A stretch of 64,000 nucleotides of DNA from positions 1-64,000 of the forward strand of contig DASUHB010000050.1 in NCBI GenBank assembly GCA_036273715.1. Direction: 5' to 3'. A program made the position numbers and the translations under genes. The stretch is from Gemmatimonadaceae bacterium. Lineage in GTDB: Bacteria > Gemmatimonadota > Gemmatimonadetes > Gemmatimonadales > Gemmatimonadaceae. The stretch's first letter is position 1. The number at the start of each line of letters is the position of its first letter. Below the pieces are notes generated by a model that saw nothing but the letters and a program-made list of their open reading frames with translations, searched no databases and was not told the origin of the DNA. Positions 9,089-19,882 of this stretch are shown one piece after another.

Positions 9089-9220
9089 GCATCTACGTTC
9101 ATGAAGACGCGAACACAGCACCGACACAGCGGACACGACACGAGCAAAACCAGGGCTTTGATTTTTTTGTCGGTGCTTTGTCTGTTGTGTCCTGCTTTGT
9201 CCGCGTCTTCATGAGCGTAG
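9089..9220. repeat. Dispersed inverted repeat, copy A
   Basis: Two facing arms: GCATCTACGTTCATGAAG from 9089 and, facing it, CTTCATGAGCGTAG ending at 9220. Each arm continues inward through a GACGCG(G/A)ACA block and a run of ACACGAC/GTGTC-like words; the arms are about 50 bases long and imperfect. The same arm occurs twice at 48983-49157 in the opposite order, so this is a multi-copy element. No transposase or long target duplication is visible. Confidence 0.75.
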
Positions 9221-9345
9221 CACTCTGCCCGTCCGGCCTGCCGCACGATCCATCTTCTCTCGTTCGATTTTTTCGGCCTCGTTTCCCGGAAATTCCCAAA
9301 GAACCTCTTTTGCGCATGCCCTACGCCTAACGGAAATGCGCCGGG

Positions 9346-10818
9346 TCAGTGCGTCCAGATCAGCACCGTACCGCAGTCCCCGGACTTGTACTGGGGCGGC
9401 GTAGTCGACGCGTCCGCGTAGATCTCGATGCCGGCAACCGAGCTCGGATCGAGGAACGTGTTGATGTTGTGCGCGGCATCGTGCATGAATGCCCCGTCGA
9501 TGTACACGGCGGGGTAGCAGAATCCGGTGTTCGACATCGCGATGCTCACCTGGCCCCGCGCGCTCACGATACCGAGCATGAAGGTCGAGTCCTTGGGATC
9601 GATGCGAATCACGCGGAGTGTGGCTGCGCGCCGGAAGACGTCGGTCAGCTTCGTTGCCTCCATCTTCGCAATGTCGTCGGCCGTGAAAAACTGACCGGCG
9701 CCTTCCGTCCGGCGCTGGTCGAACCCAGCGAGCTTCGAGAGCACGTTCTTGCCTTGCACCTTGACCGTCGCCAACACCGCCACTGGTTGAGTCATCTTGA
9801 TGTCGATGGAGGCGGGGTGATGGCTCGCGAGGTCGACCGTGGTGCGCACCGGCATGAGCCCCACGTGTGCGATCACGAGCGGCTGCGTGCCCGACGGCAG
9901 CGATGCGATCTGGAACCGCCCATCGGCGCCCGTGGTGGCAGCGGCGCCGGCCGCGGGCAGCGTGACTTCCGCGCCGGCAAGCGGGGCGCCGGATGGATCC
10001 CGAATCACGCCGTCGAGCACGGCCGCCGCCTGGGCCGCTGGTCTGCCTAACGACGTACCCGCGGCCCGCGATGGGGCGCCCGCGGCGCTGTCGCCGCCCA
10101 AGCGCAGGTCGCGGATGGCCAAGCCGCGCGAGGTCGCGTCCACTTGGACGAACGGCGTGGCGCGCGCGCCTAACTGCGCGCGAATGTCGAACACGCCATC
10201 GCCCGGCACGCCGCAGATGGCAAACCAGCCGCTGGCGTCGGCCCTGGCGTCGACCTGGCGCGGTTCGCTGTGGAATCCCTTTTTGTCGATGTCGAAATTG
10301 CGCCACGCAACCGTGATGCGTGCGCCCGCGACCGGCATGTCGCTGTCGGCGTCGCGCACGAAGCCAACGACCGTCCCGCTGGAATCACCGGCAGCCGGCG
10401 CGCCGCAGAGCGCCGTACGGATCGCCACCGCTCCCGGAATGGACAGCTCCACGTGCACGACCGGTTTGGAGCCCACGCGCACATTGCGCGAGATGGCCTG
10501 GAGATCGAGCTCACTCAGCTCGGCGTGCAGGAAACCGATAATGAATGTTCCGTGCGGCACGCCGGCGATGCGGAACGCACCGGACGAATCGGTTTCGGCG
10601 GAGAATACCTGCGACGGCTCATCGCGCGAGACGAGTTGCACGACGGCGCCGGTGAGCGGCGCCGAGCGCACGCTGTCGTACACGACGCCCTCGACTGTTG
10701 CGGTGGTCGATGCGCCCGCCTGTTGTGCGCTGGGCCGGTGGACCGGAATGACGAGAAGGCAAAGGGCGGCCACCGTGCCGTTGAGGAAGGCGTTCACTGC
10801 ACCTGACCGGCACCTCAT
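9346..10818 (-). CDS. Exported carboxypeptidase-regulatory/TonB-plug domain protein
   Basis: 490 residues. I chose ATG 10818 because an excellent GGAGGGGG Shine-Dalgarno precedes it and a signal peptide follows directly (hydrophobic core to PSAQQA). Three Ig-like carboxypeptidase-regulatory repeats can be seen: VEGVVYDSVRSAPLTGA, VVGFVRDADSDMPVAGA and LDGVIRDPSGAPLAGAEV, each followed by a GxF strand. The last about 130 residues resemble a TonB-dependent receptor plug (AVLATVKVQG, then YPAVYIDGAFM), but no beta-barrel follows. It is therefore a plug without a pore, perhaps a surface or adaptor protein. Function unknown. Confidence 0.8.
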   Translation of the reverse strand: MRCRSGAVNAFLNGTVAALCLLVIPVHRPSAQQAGASTTATVEGVVYDSVRSAPLTGAVVQLVSRDEPSQVFSAETDSSGAFRIAGVPHGTFIIGFLHAELSELDLQAISRNVRVGSKPVVHVELSIPGAVAIRTALCGAPAAGDSSGTVVGFVRDADSDMPVAGARITVAWRNFDIDKKGFHSEPRQVDARADASGWFAICGVPGDGVFDIRAQLGARATPFVQVDATSRGLAIRDLRLGGDSAAGAPSRAAGTSLGRPAAQAAAVLDGVIRDPSGAPLAGAEVTLPAAGAAATTGADGRFQIASLPSGTQPLVIAHVGLMPVRTTVDLASHHPASIDIKMTQPVAVLATVKVQGKNVLSKLAGFDQRRTEGAGQFFTADDIAKMEATKLTDVFRRAATLRVIRIDPKDSTFMLGIVSARGQVSIAMSNTGFCYPAVYIDGAFMHDAAHNINTFLDPSSVAGIEIYADASTTPPQYKSGDCGTVLIWTH

Positions 10819-10972
10819 ACACCCCCTCCGGAAGCTGCCGACGAAGACGTGAAGCACCGCGCGGCGTCGCGGGTCAAGGCCCAGCCTAACGACGAAAGCC
10901 GGCCCCGGCAATAGTTCTGTGGCGAGGGTTGGAAGACGGGCGGCAACGGGTCTCACGCAGTCACCTAACTAC

Positions 10973-13013
<2,041 letters not shown>

Positions 13014-13027
13014 CGCAAACGAAGTGT

Positions 13028-13065
13028 GTGGGATGTGCTGTCCGGAATCGGACAGCATGTCCCAC
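13028..13065. terminator. Long hairpin after gyrB
   Basis: GTGGGA-TGTGCTGTCCG faces CGGACAGCATGTCCCAC around a GAAT loop, about 17 pairs with one imperfect step. It begins 14 bases after the gyrB stop. No T-run follows, so it could be a terminator helped by other factors, an mRNA-stabilising stem, or an operator for the permease gene downstream. Confidence 0.55.
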
Positions 13066-13177
13066 TCACGAACAATCCGAGCGGGCGCCGCGCTCGCCGG
13101 CTCGCGCCCAAGCGCTGCGGCCGCAACGAGTTTCGCATCGGGCGATGGCGGCACGATAGTTCCTCTGCGCCACGCGC

Positions 13178-15628
13178 ATGTCACTCACACACGACCTCCG
13201 CTTCGGACTGCGCAAGCTGATGCGCATGCCCGGCTACACGGCCATCGCCATCGCCACCATCGGCATCGCGATCGGCGCAACCACGGCGATTTTCAGCATC
13301 GTCGACAACGTGCTGCTCAGGCCGCTGCCGTTCGTGGATCCGTCGCGACTGATGTTCATCGAGTCGACGTCGCCCGACGGAAAGCCGATGAATATGTCGC
13401 CGCCGGACCTCGACGACTACCGTGCGCAGAGCCACAGCTTCATCGCGATGAGTCCGGTGGTGGGCGGCGGCAGCGCGACGCTGGGCCGCCCGGGCCTGCC
13501 GGCGCTTCGGCTCAATCGGGCGCGTGTGGGCGCCAACTTCTTTTCTTTGTTAGGCGTGGGGTTCGAGCGCGGCCGGGGCTTCGTGGCCGGTGAGGATTCG
13601 GCGCAGGCGACCAAAGTCGCCGTCCTTTCGGATCTCGCGTGGCGGCGGTGGTTCGGCTCCAACCCATCGATCATTGGCACGAGCATCCGGCTCAACGACA
13701 CGCCGTATCGCGTCGTTGGCATCGCACCGCCGCGCTTCTCCTATCCCGCCGATCCGGACGTCTGGGTTCCGGCCGTGTGGCGCGACTTCGAGCGCGGCGA
13801 CCAGGCGCACGGGTTGCACGAGATGTCGGCGATCGGACGGTTGCGCCCCGGCGTCACGGTGGCCGCCGCCCAACGCGACCTTCAGGCCATCGCCGAGCGC
13901 ATCGCCCACGATTTCCCGGGCCAGGACGCCAAGATCGGCGCCTACGTATCGCCGCTGCGCGACGAGCTCGTCGGCGATGTGCGGCCCGCGTTGTGGTCGC
14001 TGTTCGGAGCGGTCGCATTGGTCCTGCTCATCGCCTGCGCGAACATCGCCAATCTGTCGCTCGTCCGCGGGGCATCGCGCTCGACCGAAATTGCCGTGCG
14101 GACGGCGCTCGGCGCGTCGCGCTGGCGGCTGATCCGGCAGCTCCTGACCGAGAGCTTGCTCATTTCCGTTGGCGGCGCGGTGATCGGGACGCTGCTGGCG
14201 GCGTGGGCCGTGGATCTCGTGGTATCGTTCGGCCCGCACGGACTGCCCCGCCTAACCGAAATCGCCGTCAACGGGCGGATCCTGCTGTTCGCGGCGCTGC
14301 TCGCCATCGCGACCGGCGTGCTGTTCGGCCTGGTGCCGGCGCTGCACGCGACACGCGGCGACGTCACGCCGGCGCTGCGTGACGGCCAGCGCGGCTCGAG
14401 CCACGGCGGGACGGCGCGCACGCGCTCGCTGGTCATCGTCATCGAAATGGCGCTCGCCATGGTGCTGCTCGTCGGCGCGGGCCTGCTCATCCGCAGCTTC
14501 GAGCGGCTCACGCACGTCGATCCCGGATTCCGGGCGGACCAGCTGTACGTCTTCGACATCGCGCTTACCGGCAAACGGTACGATGATTCGCCGCCGACCA
14601 TCGCGTACACGAGGGACGTGCTGCAACGTCTCGCCGCGCTGCCGGGCACCGAGCAGGTTGCGGTCGCCGCGGGCCGTCCGTTAGACCCGGATCCCACCTA
14701 CAGCGTGTCGACGTCGTTCACGCTCGATGGCGAACCGAAACCCGAGCCGGGCCGCGAACCGGAGTCCGCGGTCATCCCCGTTTCGCCGAGCTATTTTCGC
14801 ACGGTCGGCCTGGGTCTCGTGCGCGGGCGCGTGTTCACCGAACCGGAGAACCGATTGGACGCGCCGCCGGTGGTGGTGGTGAACGAGGCGCTGGCCAAGC
14901 GGTACTTCCCGGGGCAGGATCCGATCGGCAAGCACATCACGTTCGGGGTCTCGTACACCCCGCGGTCGAACGACACGACGACGGTCACGGTGCGCGGCGA
15001 GATTGTGGGCATCGTGCACGACGCGAAGCAGGAATCGCTCGCCGAAACGCCGGCGCCGGCGACGTACGTGCCGTACAACACGTTTCCGTTAGGCGTGACG
15101 TTTCTGGTGCGGAGCCACGCGCCGAAGGCCGCCGTCGAAGCCGCGATCGCGGCCCAGGTGCGCGCGGTGGATCCCAACGTGGCGATGTACGAGCTGGGCA
15201 GCATGAGCGACGCGATGGCGGCCTCGACGTCGCAACCATTGTTCTACACCGTGCTCCTCGGCGCCTTCGCGCTTTTGGCCCTGCTGCTGGCGACGCTCGG
15301 CATCTACGGCGTGATCGCGTTCCTCGTCACGGAGCGCACGCGCGAGCTGGGCATCCGGATCGCGTTAGGCGCGACGTCGGCGGCGATCGAGCGGCTCGTG
15401 GTCTCGCGCGGCCTGCTGCTCACGCTCGGCGGCATCGCGTTCGGACTGCTGGGCGCCATCGGCGCGACGCGCGGCATCCGGTCGCTGCTCTACGACGTCA
15501 CGCCGCTCGACGTCCCGACGTTCGCCGCCGTCGCCGTGGTCCTCGGCGCGGTCGCCGCCGCGGCGTCGTGGATTCCGGCGCGGCGCGCGTCGCGCATCGA
15601 TCCGGCGATCGCGATGAAAGCCGAGTGA
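13178..15628 (+). CDS. MacB/FtsX-type permease of the duplicated-orphan (ADOP) family
   Basis: 816 residues. The N-terminal leader MSLTHDLRFGLRKLMRMPG is typical of this family, followed by a first transmembrane helix, a long MacB-type periplasmic domain, three helices near 285-400, a second periplasmic domain, and three C-terminal helices near 690-805. This is two permease halves fused, without an ATPase. Such duplicated orphan permeases are abundant in Acidobacteria and Gemmatimonadota and are thought to work with a separate MacB-like ATPase; none is in the window. Substrate unknown (drug efflux, lipoprotein or signalling roles are all possible). Confidence 0.88.
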   Translation: MSLTHDLRFGLRKLMRMPGYTAIAIATIGIAIGATTAIFSIVDNVLLRPLPFVDPSRLMFIESTSPDGKPMNMSPPDLDDYRAQSHSFIAMSPVVGGGSATLGRPGLPALRLNRARVGANFFSLLGVGFERGRGFVAGEDSAQATKVAVLSDLAWRRWFGSNPSIIGTSIRLNDTPYRVVGIAPPRFSYPADPDVWVPAVWRDFERGDQAHGLHEMSAIGRLRPGVTVAAAQRDLQAIAERIAHDFPGQDAKIGAYVSPLRDELVGDVRPALWSLFGAVALVLLIACANIANLSLVRGASRSTEIAVRTALGASRWRLIRQLLTESLLISVGGAVIGTLLAAWAVDLVVSFGPHGLPRLTEIAVNGRILLFAALLAIATGVLFGLVPALHATRGDVTPALRDGQRGSSHGGTARTRSLVIVIEMALAMVLLVGAGLLIRSFERLTHVDPGFRADQLYVFDIALTGKRYDDSPPTIAYTRDVLQRLAALPGTEQVAVAAGRPLDPDPTYSVSTSFTLDGEPKPEPGREPESAVIPVSPSYFRTVGLGLVRGRVFTEPENRLDAPPVVVVNEALAKRYFPGQDPIGKHITFGVSYTPRSNDTTTVTVRGEIVGIVHDAKQESLAETPAPATYVPYNTFPLGVTFLVRSHAPKAAVEAAIAAQVRAVDPNVAMYELGSMSDAMAASTSQPLFYTVLLGAFALLALLLATLGIYGVIAFLVTERTRELGIRIALGATSAAIERLVVSRGLLLTLGGIAFGLLGAIGATRGIRSLLYDVTPLDVPTFAAVAVVLGAVAAAASWIPARRASRIDPAIAMKAE

Positions 15629-15643
15629 GCGCGCCCGCTGCGT

Positions 15644-16972
15644 TCAGGCGGTCCGCGTCACGCCATCGATCGTGACGCGGTGCGAGACCAGCGGCAGCGG
15701 GTGATCGGCCTCGTCCGCGATCCCGATGGCCGTGCGCAGCGCGGCGCGGCCGACCTCGATGCCCGCGTCGTCGCGGGCGAAAATCGTCGCGATCGGCTCC
15801 CCGCGCTCCACCCAGTCGCCCGGTTTGGCGGTGATCACGAAGCCGACACCCGGGTCGAGCGGATCGTCCGGGCGCTCGCGGCCGCCGCCTAACGCAATCA
15901 GCGCGCGGCCGATGGGCCGCGGGTCCACGCGCGCGACGAAGCCGCGGCGCGACGCCTCGAACAGCTCGCAGGCGCCGGCCTGCGGCAGCACGGCCGGGTC
16001 GTCCACCACGCCCGGGTTGCCGCCCTGCGCCTCGATGACCTCCTGCAGCCGGCGCGCCGCCTCACCCGACGAGATCGCGCGCTCCATGCGCCGGCGTGCG
16101 TCGTCGCCATCGGCGGCCACGCCGCCCAGCTGCAGCATCTCGGCGCCTAACGCAAAGGTCACGGCCATCAGGTCCGACGGACCGTCGCCCTGCAGCGCGT
16201 GGATTGCTTCCTCCATCTCCAGGGCGTTGCCCACCGCGCGCCCCAACGGACGGTCCATGGCCGTGAGCAGCGCCACCACCGTGCAGCCGCGGCTCTCGCC
16301 TAACGAAACCATCGTCCCGGCCAGCTCGAGCGCCGCGTCCAGATCCGGCACCAGCGACCCCGACCCGCGCGTGATGTCGAGCACCAGCCCCGTCAGATCC
16401 TCCGCCAGCTTCTTGCTCATGATGCTCGACGCGATGAGCGGTACCGACTCGGACGTCGCCGTTGCGTTGCGCAGCGCGTACATCCCGCGGTCCGCCGGCA
16501 CCACCTCCGCCGACTGGCCCATCATCACGCACCCGATTCGCTCCAGCTGCGCGCGCGCGTCCGCAAGCGCGATGTCCGTCCGCATGCCCGGGATCGATTC
16601 CAGCTTATCGAGGGTTCCTCCAGTATGCCCGAGCCCGCGACCCGTCATCATCGGCACCGCCACGCCCAACGACGATACCAGCGGCGCAAGGATGAGCGAG
16701 GTTTTGTCGCCCACGCCGCCCGTCGAGTGCTTGTCCACGCGCGCGGCGGCAAGATGTGCCAGCGAGAGTTGGGCGCCGCTTCGCCGCATGGCATCGGTCA
16801 GTGCAGCCGTTTCAGTGCGGTCGAGACCGTGCACGTACACGGCCATCAGCATCGCCGCCATCTGATAGTCGGGGACGTCGCCCGCCACATATGACCGGAT
16901 CAACGCACTCCATTCCGACGGCTCGAGACGGCCGCCGTCTCGTTTCCGCTCGATGAGCCGTGTGACGAGCAT
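15644..16972 (-). CDS. pdp: Pyrimidine-nucleoside phosphorylase (thymidine phosphorylase family)
   Basis: Cleaves uridine/thymidine with phosphate to base and (deoxy)ribose 1-phosphate for pyrimidine salvage. 442 residues. The signature DKHSTGGVGDKTS is near residue 80, and the pyrimidine-binding residues are present in MYALRN and SIMSKKLA. The conserved segment that usually reads DVKxGSGAF is DITRGSGSL here, a substitution of a normally invariant Lys. A C-terminal alpha/beta domain (VGFVITAKPGDWVERG) is present. It starts at the point where the plus-strand promoter of the TPR gene begins. deoA is an equally acceptable name. Confidence 0.9.
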   Translation of the reverse strand: MLVTRLIERKRDGGRLEPSEWSALIRSYVAGDVPDYQMAAMLMAVYVHGLDRTETAALTDAMRRSGAQLSLAHLAAARVDKHSTGGVGDKTSLILAPLVSSLGVAVPMMTGRGLGHTGGTLDKLESIPGMRTDIALADARAQLERIGCVMMGQSAEVVPADRGMYALRNATATSESVPLIASSIMSKKLAEDLTGLVLDITRGSGSLVPDLDAALELAGTMVSLGESRGCTVVALLTAMDRPLGRAVGNALEMEEAIHALQGDGPSDLMAVTFALGAEMLQLGGVAADGDDARRRMERAISSGEAARRLQEVIEAQGGNPGVVDDPAVLPQAGACELFEASRRGFVARVDPRPIGRALIALGGGRERPDDPLDPGVGFVITAKPGDWVERGEPIATIFARDDAGIEVGRAALRTAIGIADEADHPLPLVSHRVTIDGVTRTA

Positions 16973-17000
16973 TGACCGGGGTTGGGGGTATTTCTACGTT
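16972..17000 (+). promoter_or_regulatory. Promoter of RMDN-like gene
   Basis: TTGACC at 16972-16977, 17-base spacer, TACGTT at 16995-17000. Transcription would begin near 17007, giving a leader of about 54 bases. It abuts the start codon of the divergent phosphorylase gene. Confidence 0.55.
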
Positions 17001-17060
17001 GTCGCCGGCGCGAAGCGCTGCGACCTGATGCGCTTTCACCGTCCAAATGTCGGAGCTTTC

Positions 17061-17834
17061 ATGTACATCCGCTACCTCATCGCCGCGGCGGCGTTCACAC
17101 TCGTTGCCGGCTCCGCTCACGCGCAGTCCGCGGCTGTCCACATTGCCGAAGGCGACAGCGCCGACGCCGCGCTGCAGCCGTCGACCGCGCTCGAGCACTA
17201 CGAAGCGGCGCTGTCCGCCGACTCGACCAACTACGAGGCGCTCTGGAAGGCGTCACGCGAAGCCGTTGACCTCGGCGAATTCGAGCCCGACAAGAACAAA
17301 CGAAAGGACTATTTCGCAGAAGGCGAACGCTTCGCGCGCCGCGCCGTAGCGGCGGATTCGACCAACGCCGAGGGTCACTTCGCGCTCGCGCGAGCGCTGG
17401 GACGCGTCGCGCTCACGTTGGGCGCGCACGACCGCGTGAAGTACGGAAAGGAAGTTCGCAATCAAGCGCTCGATGCGCTCAAGTACGACTCGCTCCACGC
17501 CGGCGCCCTGCACGTGCTCGGCCGCTGGAACGCGGAAATCATGCGTTTGAGCGGCTTCTCGCGCTTCTTCGCCAAGACCTTCCTCGGCGGCGGCGTGTTC
17601 GATCAGGCGAGCTGGGACTCGGCGGTCTACTACATGGAGAAGTCAGTCGCCGTCGATCCCAAGCGCATCGTCCACCGACTGGACCTGGCCGAGATCTACC
17701 GCGATCGGGACAAGCCCGGCGATCGGGAGAAGGCACGCGAGCAGTTTCAGGCAGTGATCGACGGCCCGATCACTGAATACAACGACAAGTTCTACAAGAA
17801 ACAGGCAGCAGAGGAACTCGCCAAGCTCCACTGA
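17061..17834 (+). CDS. Exported TPR protein resembling RMDN (regulator of microtubule dynamics) proteins
   Basis: 257 residues with a signal peptide (cleavage near AHAQ, residue 20) and then all-helical TPR-type repeats. The repeats follow the RMDN family pattern: TNYEALWKASREAVDLGEF, AEGHFALARALGRVAL, GALHVLGRWNAEI and HRLDLAEIYRDR. Eukaryotic RMDN proteins sit at mitochondria; bacterial relatives are uncharacterised exported proteins. ATG 17061 is supported by a GGAG element and the signal peptide. Its own promoter is at 16972-17000 and a perfect hairpin ends it. Role unknown. Confidence 0.82.
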   Translation: MYIRYLIAAAAFTLVAGSAHAQSAAVHIAEGDSADAALQPSTALEHYEAALSADSTNYEALWKASREAVDLGEFEPDKNKRKDYFAEGERFARRAVAADSTNAEGHFALARALGRVALTLGAHDRVKYGKEVRNQALDALKYDSLHAGALHVLGRWNAEIMRLSGFSRFFAKTFLGGGVFDQASWDSAVYYMEKSVAVDPKRIVHRLDLAEIYRDRDKPGDREKAREQFQAVIDGPITEYNDKFYKKQAAEELAKLH

Positions 17835-17857
17835 CCGGTCTCGAAGACGCGCAGAAT

Positions 17858-17883
17858 CCGGCGCCGCAGACTTGCGGCGCCGG
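17858..17883. terminator. Perfect bidirectional hairpin
   Basis: CCGGCGCCGCA at 17858-17868 and TGCGGCGCCGG at 17873-17883 form an exact 11-bp stem around a GACT loop, between the convergent TPR and YtxH genes. No T-run; probably terminates both. Confidence 0.7.
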
Positions 17884-17888
17884 CCGTC

Positions 17889-18254
17889 TCACGAGAGGTT
17901 CAGACTCTGCCGCAGTTTCTTTTCGCCCTTCCGCGCGCTCCTCCGAATGTCATCCCGCAGGTCTTCTACACGGTCGGACACGTGCTCGCCGAGCCGCCGC
18001 GCGCGACGGCGAAGAAATCGGCGTGTTTCGTCGCCGGCGCGCGGCGCCATCAAGAGCGCGCAGCCCGCGCCCAGCACCAGACCAAGCATGAGGCCGCCGG
18101 CAAACATTGCGACGCCCGAGGTTTCGTCTTCCGTCTCATTGTCCTGGTCCTCGACATCATCTGCATCATCGGTCGCGTCAGACACGTTCGCCTCCGCTGC
18201 GTTGGGGTCGTTGTTTCGGGTTCGGGAAGTAATGGAATCTGTTGGGCGAGACAT
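17889..18254 (-). CDS. YtxH-like membrane protein
   Basis: 121 residues: an acidic N-terminal 45 residues rich in Asp/Glu, one transmembrane helix (GGLMLGLVLGAGCALLMAP) at about 53-72, then a basic helical tail ending in KKLRQSLNLS. This is the arrangement of the YtxH/DUF3618-like general stress family. The strong acidic head is unusual. No clear Shine-Dalgarno. Function in the family is unclear, with a link to stress or envelope maintenance suggested. Confidence 0.75.
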   Translation of the reverse strand: MSRPTDSITSRTRNNDPNAAEANVSDATDDADDVEDQDNETEDETSGVAMFAGGLMLGLVLGAGCALLMAPRAGDETRRFLRRRARRLGEHVSDRVEDLRDDIRRSARKGEKKLRQSLNLS

Positions 18255-18468
18255 CGTTAACGTGCGTTACTCTGATGCCGATGGGAGCGAGCATGGCAAG
18301 AAGCTTGCTTAACGCTGCGGTATCTGTCGAGGTCTCACGCCACACGAGGCATGTGCCCGACGAGACGGACACTGGCCGTGCGTTCGAGCGTTTCGGCGAT
18401 CAGAACGAGAGCAGCCTGCGATCCGCCTGTCTTCCGAATGCAGCAGGGCACTCCGCTCGAGGACACGA

Positions 18469-18861
18469 ATGACCAGCATCAGATTGAAGACTGTGCTGCT
18501 CGTGGAAGACAACGAAGACAACAGGATCGTGTACTCCACGATTCTGCAGCACTTCGGCTATCGAGTCACCGAGGCGTTGAACGGCGAGGAAGGCATCGCC
18601 AAGGCGCGCACGGAGCAGCCCGATCTGATCTTGATGGACATTTCGATTCCGGTGATCGACGGCTGGGAAGCCACGCAGGTGCTCAAGCGTGATCCGAAAA
18701 CGCGTCGCATTCCGATCATCGCGCTCACCGCGCACGCGCTGGCGTCGGATCGCGAGAAAGCCATGGAAGTCGGATGCGACAGTTATCTCGCGAAGCCGTG
18801 CGAACCCAAGACGGTCGTGAGCGAGGTGGAGCGATTCATTGGCCGAGGCGATGGACGGTGA
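18469..18861 (+). CDS. Single-domain response regulator (CheY/DivK-like)
   Basis: 130 residues, a receiver domain only. Acidic pocket E13/D14, phosphoacceptor D57 in LILMDISIP, T87 in ALTAHA and K109 in LAKP are all in place, so it should be phosphorylatable. The IPVIDGWEA segment resembles DivK-like receivers. It overlaps the following diguanylate cyclase gene by 23 bases, and the GAF gene is nested further on, so the three are one operon. No histidine kinase is in the window. Confidence 0.93.
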   Translation: MTSIRLKTVLLVEDNEDNRIVYSTILQHFGYRVTEALNGEEGIAKARTEQPDLILMDISIPVIDGWEATQVLKRDPKTRRIPIIALTAHALASDREKAMEVGCDSYLAKPCEPKTVVSEVERFIGRGDGR

Positions 18862-19882
18862 AGTTCGGCGCGCACCGCGGGTCCTGATTGTCGATGACAG
18901 CGAGGACAGCCGCGAGGTGTTGCGTGTCCGGTTCGATGCGACCGGGTACGTCACGGAGTGCGCGTGTGATGGCGCGGAGGCGCTGAAGATCGTCGCCGAT
19001 TCTCCGCCCGACGTCATCGTGCTCGACGTGATGATGCCACGGGTGGATGGCAACGAAGTCGCGCGCCGCATCAAGGCCGATCCGTCGCTGCCGTTCATTC
19101 CGATCATCATGCAAACGGCGCTCGACGAGGTCGAGCAAAAGGTTCGCGGCTTGAGCGCGGGCGCCGATGACTACGTCACCAAGCCCGTCGAGTTTGCAGA
19201 GCTCGAGGCGCGCGTGCGATCGATGCTCCGCATCAAGGCGCTGCAGGATGCGCTGCAGCGCCGCGAGTCCGAGCTCGAGCGCGCAAACGCGAAGCTCCTC
19301 GAGCTCGCGGTGTCGGATCCGCTGACGGGACTCGACAATCGCCGCCGGTTGGACGAGCGGTTCCACGAAATGTTCGAGCACGCTGTTCGCCTAAAAGAAC
19401 CGTTGGCGGTCGCGATGTTCGACCTCGATCATTTCAAGCAGGTGAACGACGACTTCGGCCACCGCGCCGGCGACGAGATGCTGCGCCAGATCGGCTCGGT
19501 GCTGCGCGCGTCGATGCGTGAGATCGACCACGTTGGGCGCTATGGCGGCGAAGAGTTTCTGGTCCTCCTCCCCGGCACCGCGCTCGACGCCGCGGTGACC
19601 TTCGCCGAGCGGGCGCGTCTCAGGGTAGCGGCGCATCGGTTCTCCTTCGAGGGACGGCCGTTCCAAGCCACGATCAGCTGCGGCGTTGCGGCCTGGCCGG
19701 ACCAGCGGCTGGTGAATCGCGACGAATTGCTGCAAGCCGCCGACGACGCACTGTATGTGGCCAAGCGAACGGGACGCGACCGCGTCGTCCGATACGCCAG
19801 CGCCGAGTTCACCGCGAACGTCAGGAAATCTCATGATCAGCATGGCAGTGGAGCGCCCGCGGGAGGAGCAACCGTCGGGTAA
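18839..19882 (+). CDS. PleD-like response regulator with GGEEF diguanylate cyclase domain
   Basis: 347 residues. An N-terminal receiver domain (D19/D20, D63 in VLDVMMPRVDG, Lys in YVTKP near 116) is joined by a coiled linker to a diguanylate cyclase domain. The active site is GGEEF near residue 235, and an RxxD product-inhibition site (REID) lies the standard five residues before it. The protein should make cyclic di-GMP when phosphorylated and be inhibited by its product. Start ATG 18839 overlaps the upstream receiver gene; ATG 18851 is also possible. Its end overlaps the GAF gene by 50 bases. Confidence 0.93.
   Translation: MAEAMDGEVRRAPRVLIVDDSEDSREVLRVRFDATGYVTECACDGAEALKIVADSPPDVIVLDVMMPRVDGNEVARRIKADPSLPFIPIIMQTALDEVEQKVRGLSAGADDYVTKPVEFAELEARVRSMLRIKALQDALQRRESELERANAKLLELAVSDPLTGLDNRRRLDERFHEMFEHAVRLKEPLAVAMFDLDHFKQVNDDFGHRAGDEMLRQIGSVLRASMREIDHVGRYGGEEFLVLLPGTALDAAVTFAERARLRVAAHRFSFEGRPFQATISCGVAAWPDQRLVNRDELLQAADDALYVAKRTGRDRVVRYASAEFTANVRKSHDQHGSGAPAGGATVG

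Larger units (their letters stand above)
9003..9345. other. Intergenic stretch with terminator hairpin and dispersed repeat
   Basis: 343 bases between convergent genes. It holds a GC-rich hairpin at 9029-9063 and a dispersed inverted repeat at 9089-9220, both listed separately. One GCCTAAC word lies at about 9326. Short reading frames crossing this region read low-complexity peptides made by the repeat arms and are not credible genes. Confidence 0.7.

Noticed and set aside
9089-9317. Small reading frames around the inverted repeat
   Set aside because: They encode low-complexity peptides produced by the repeat arms and have no start signals.
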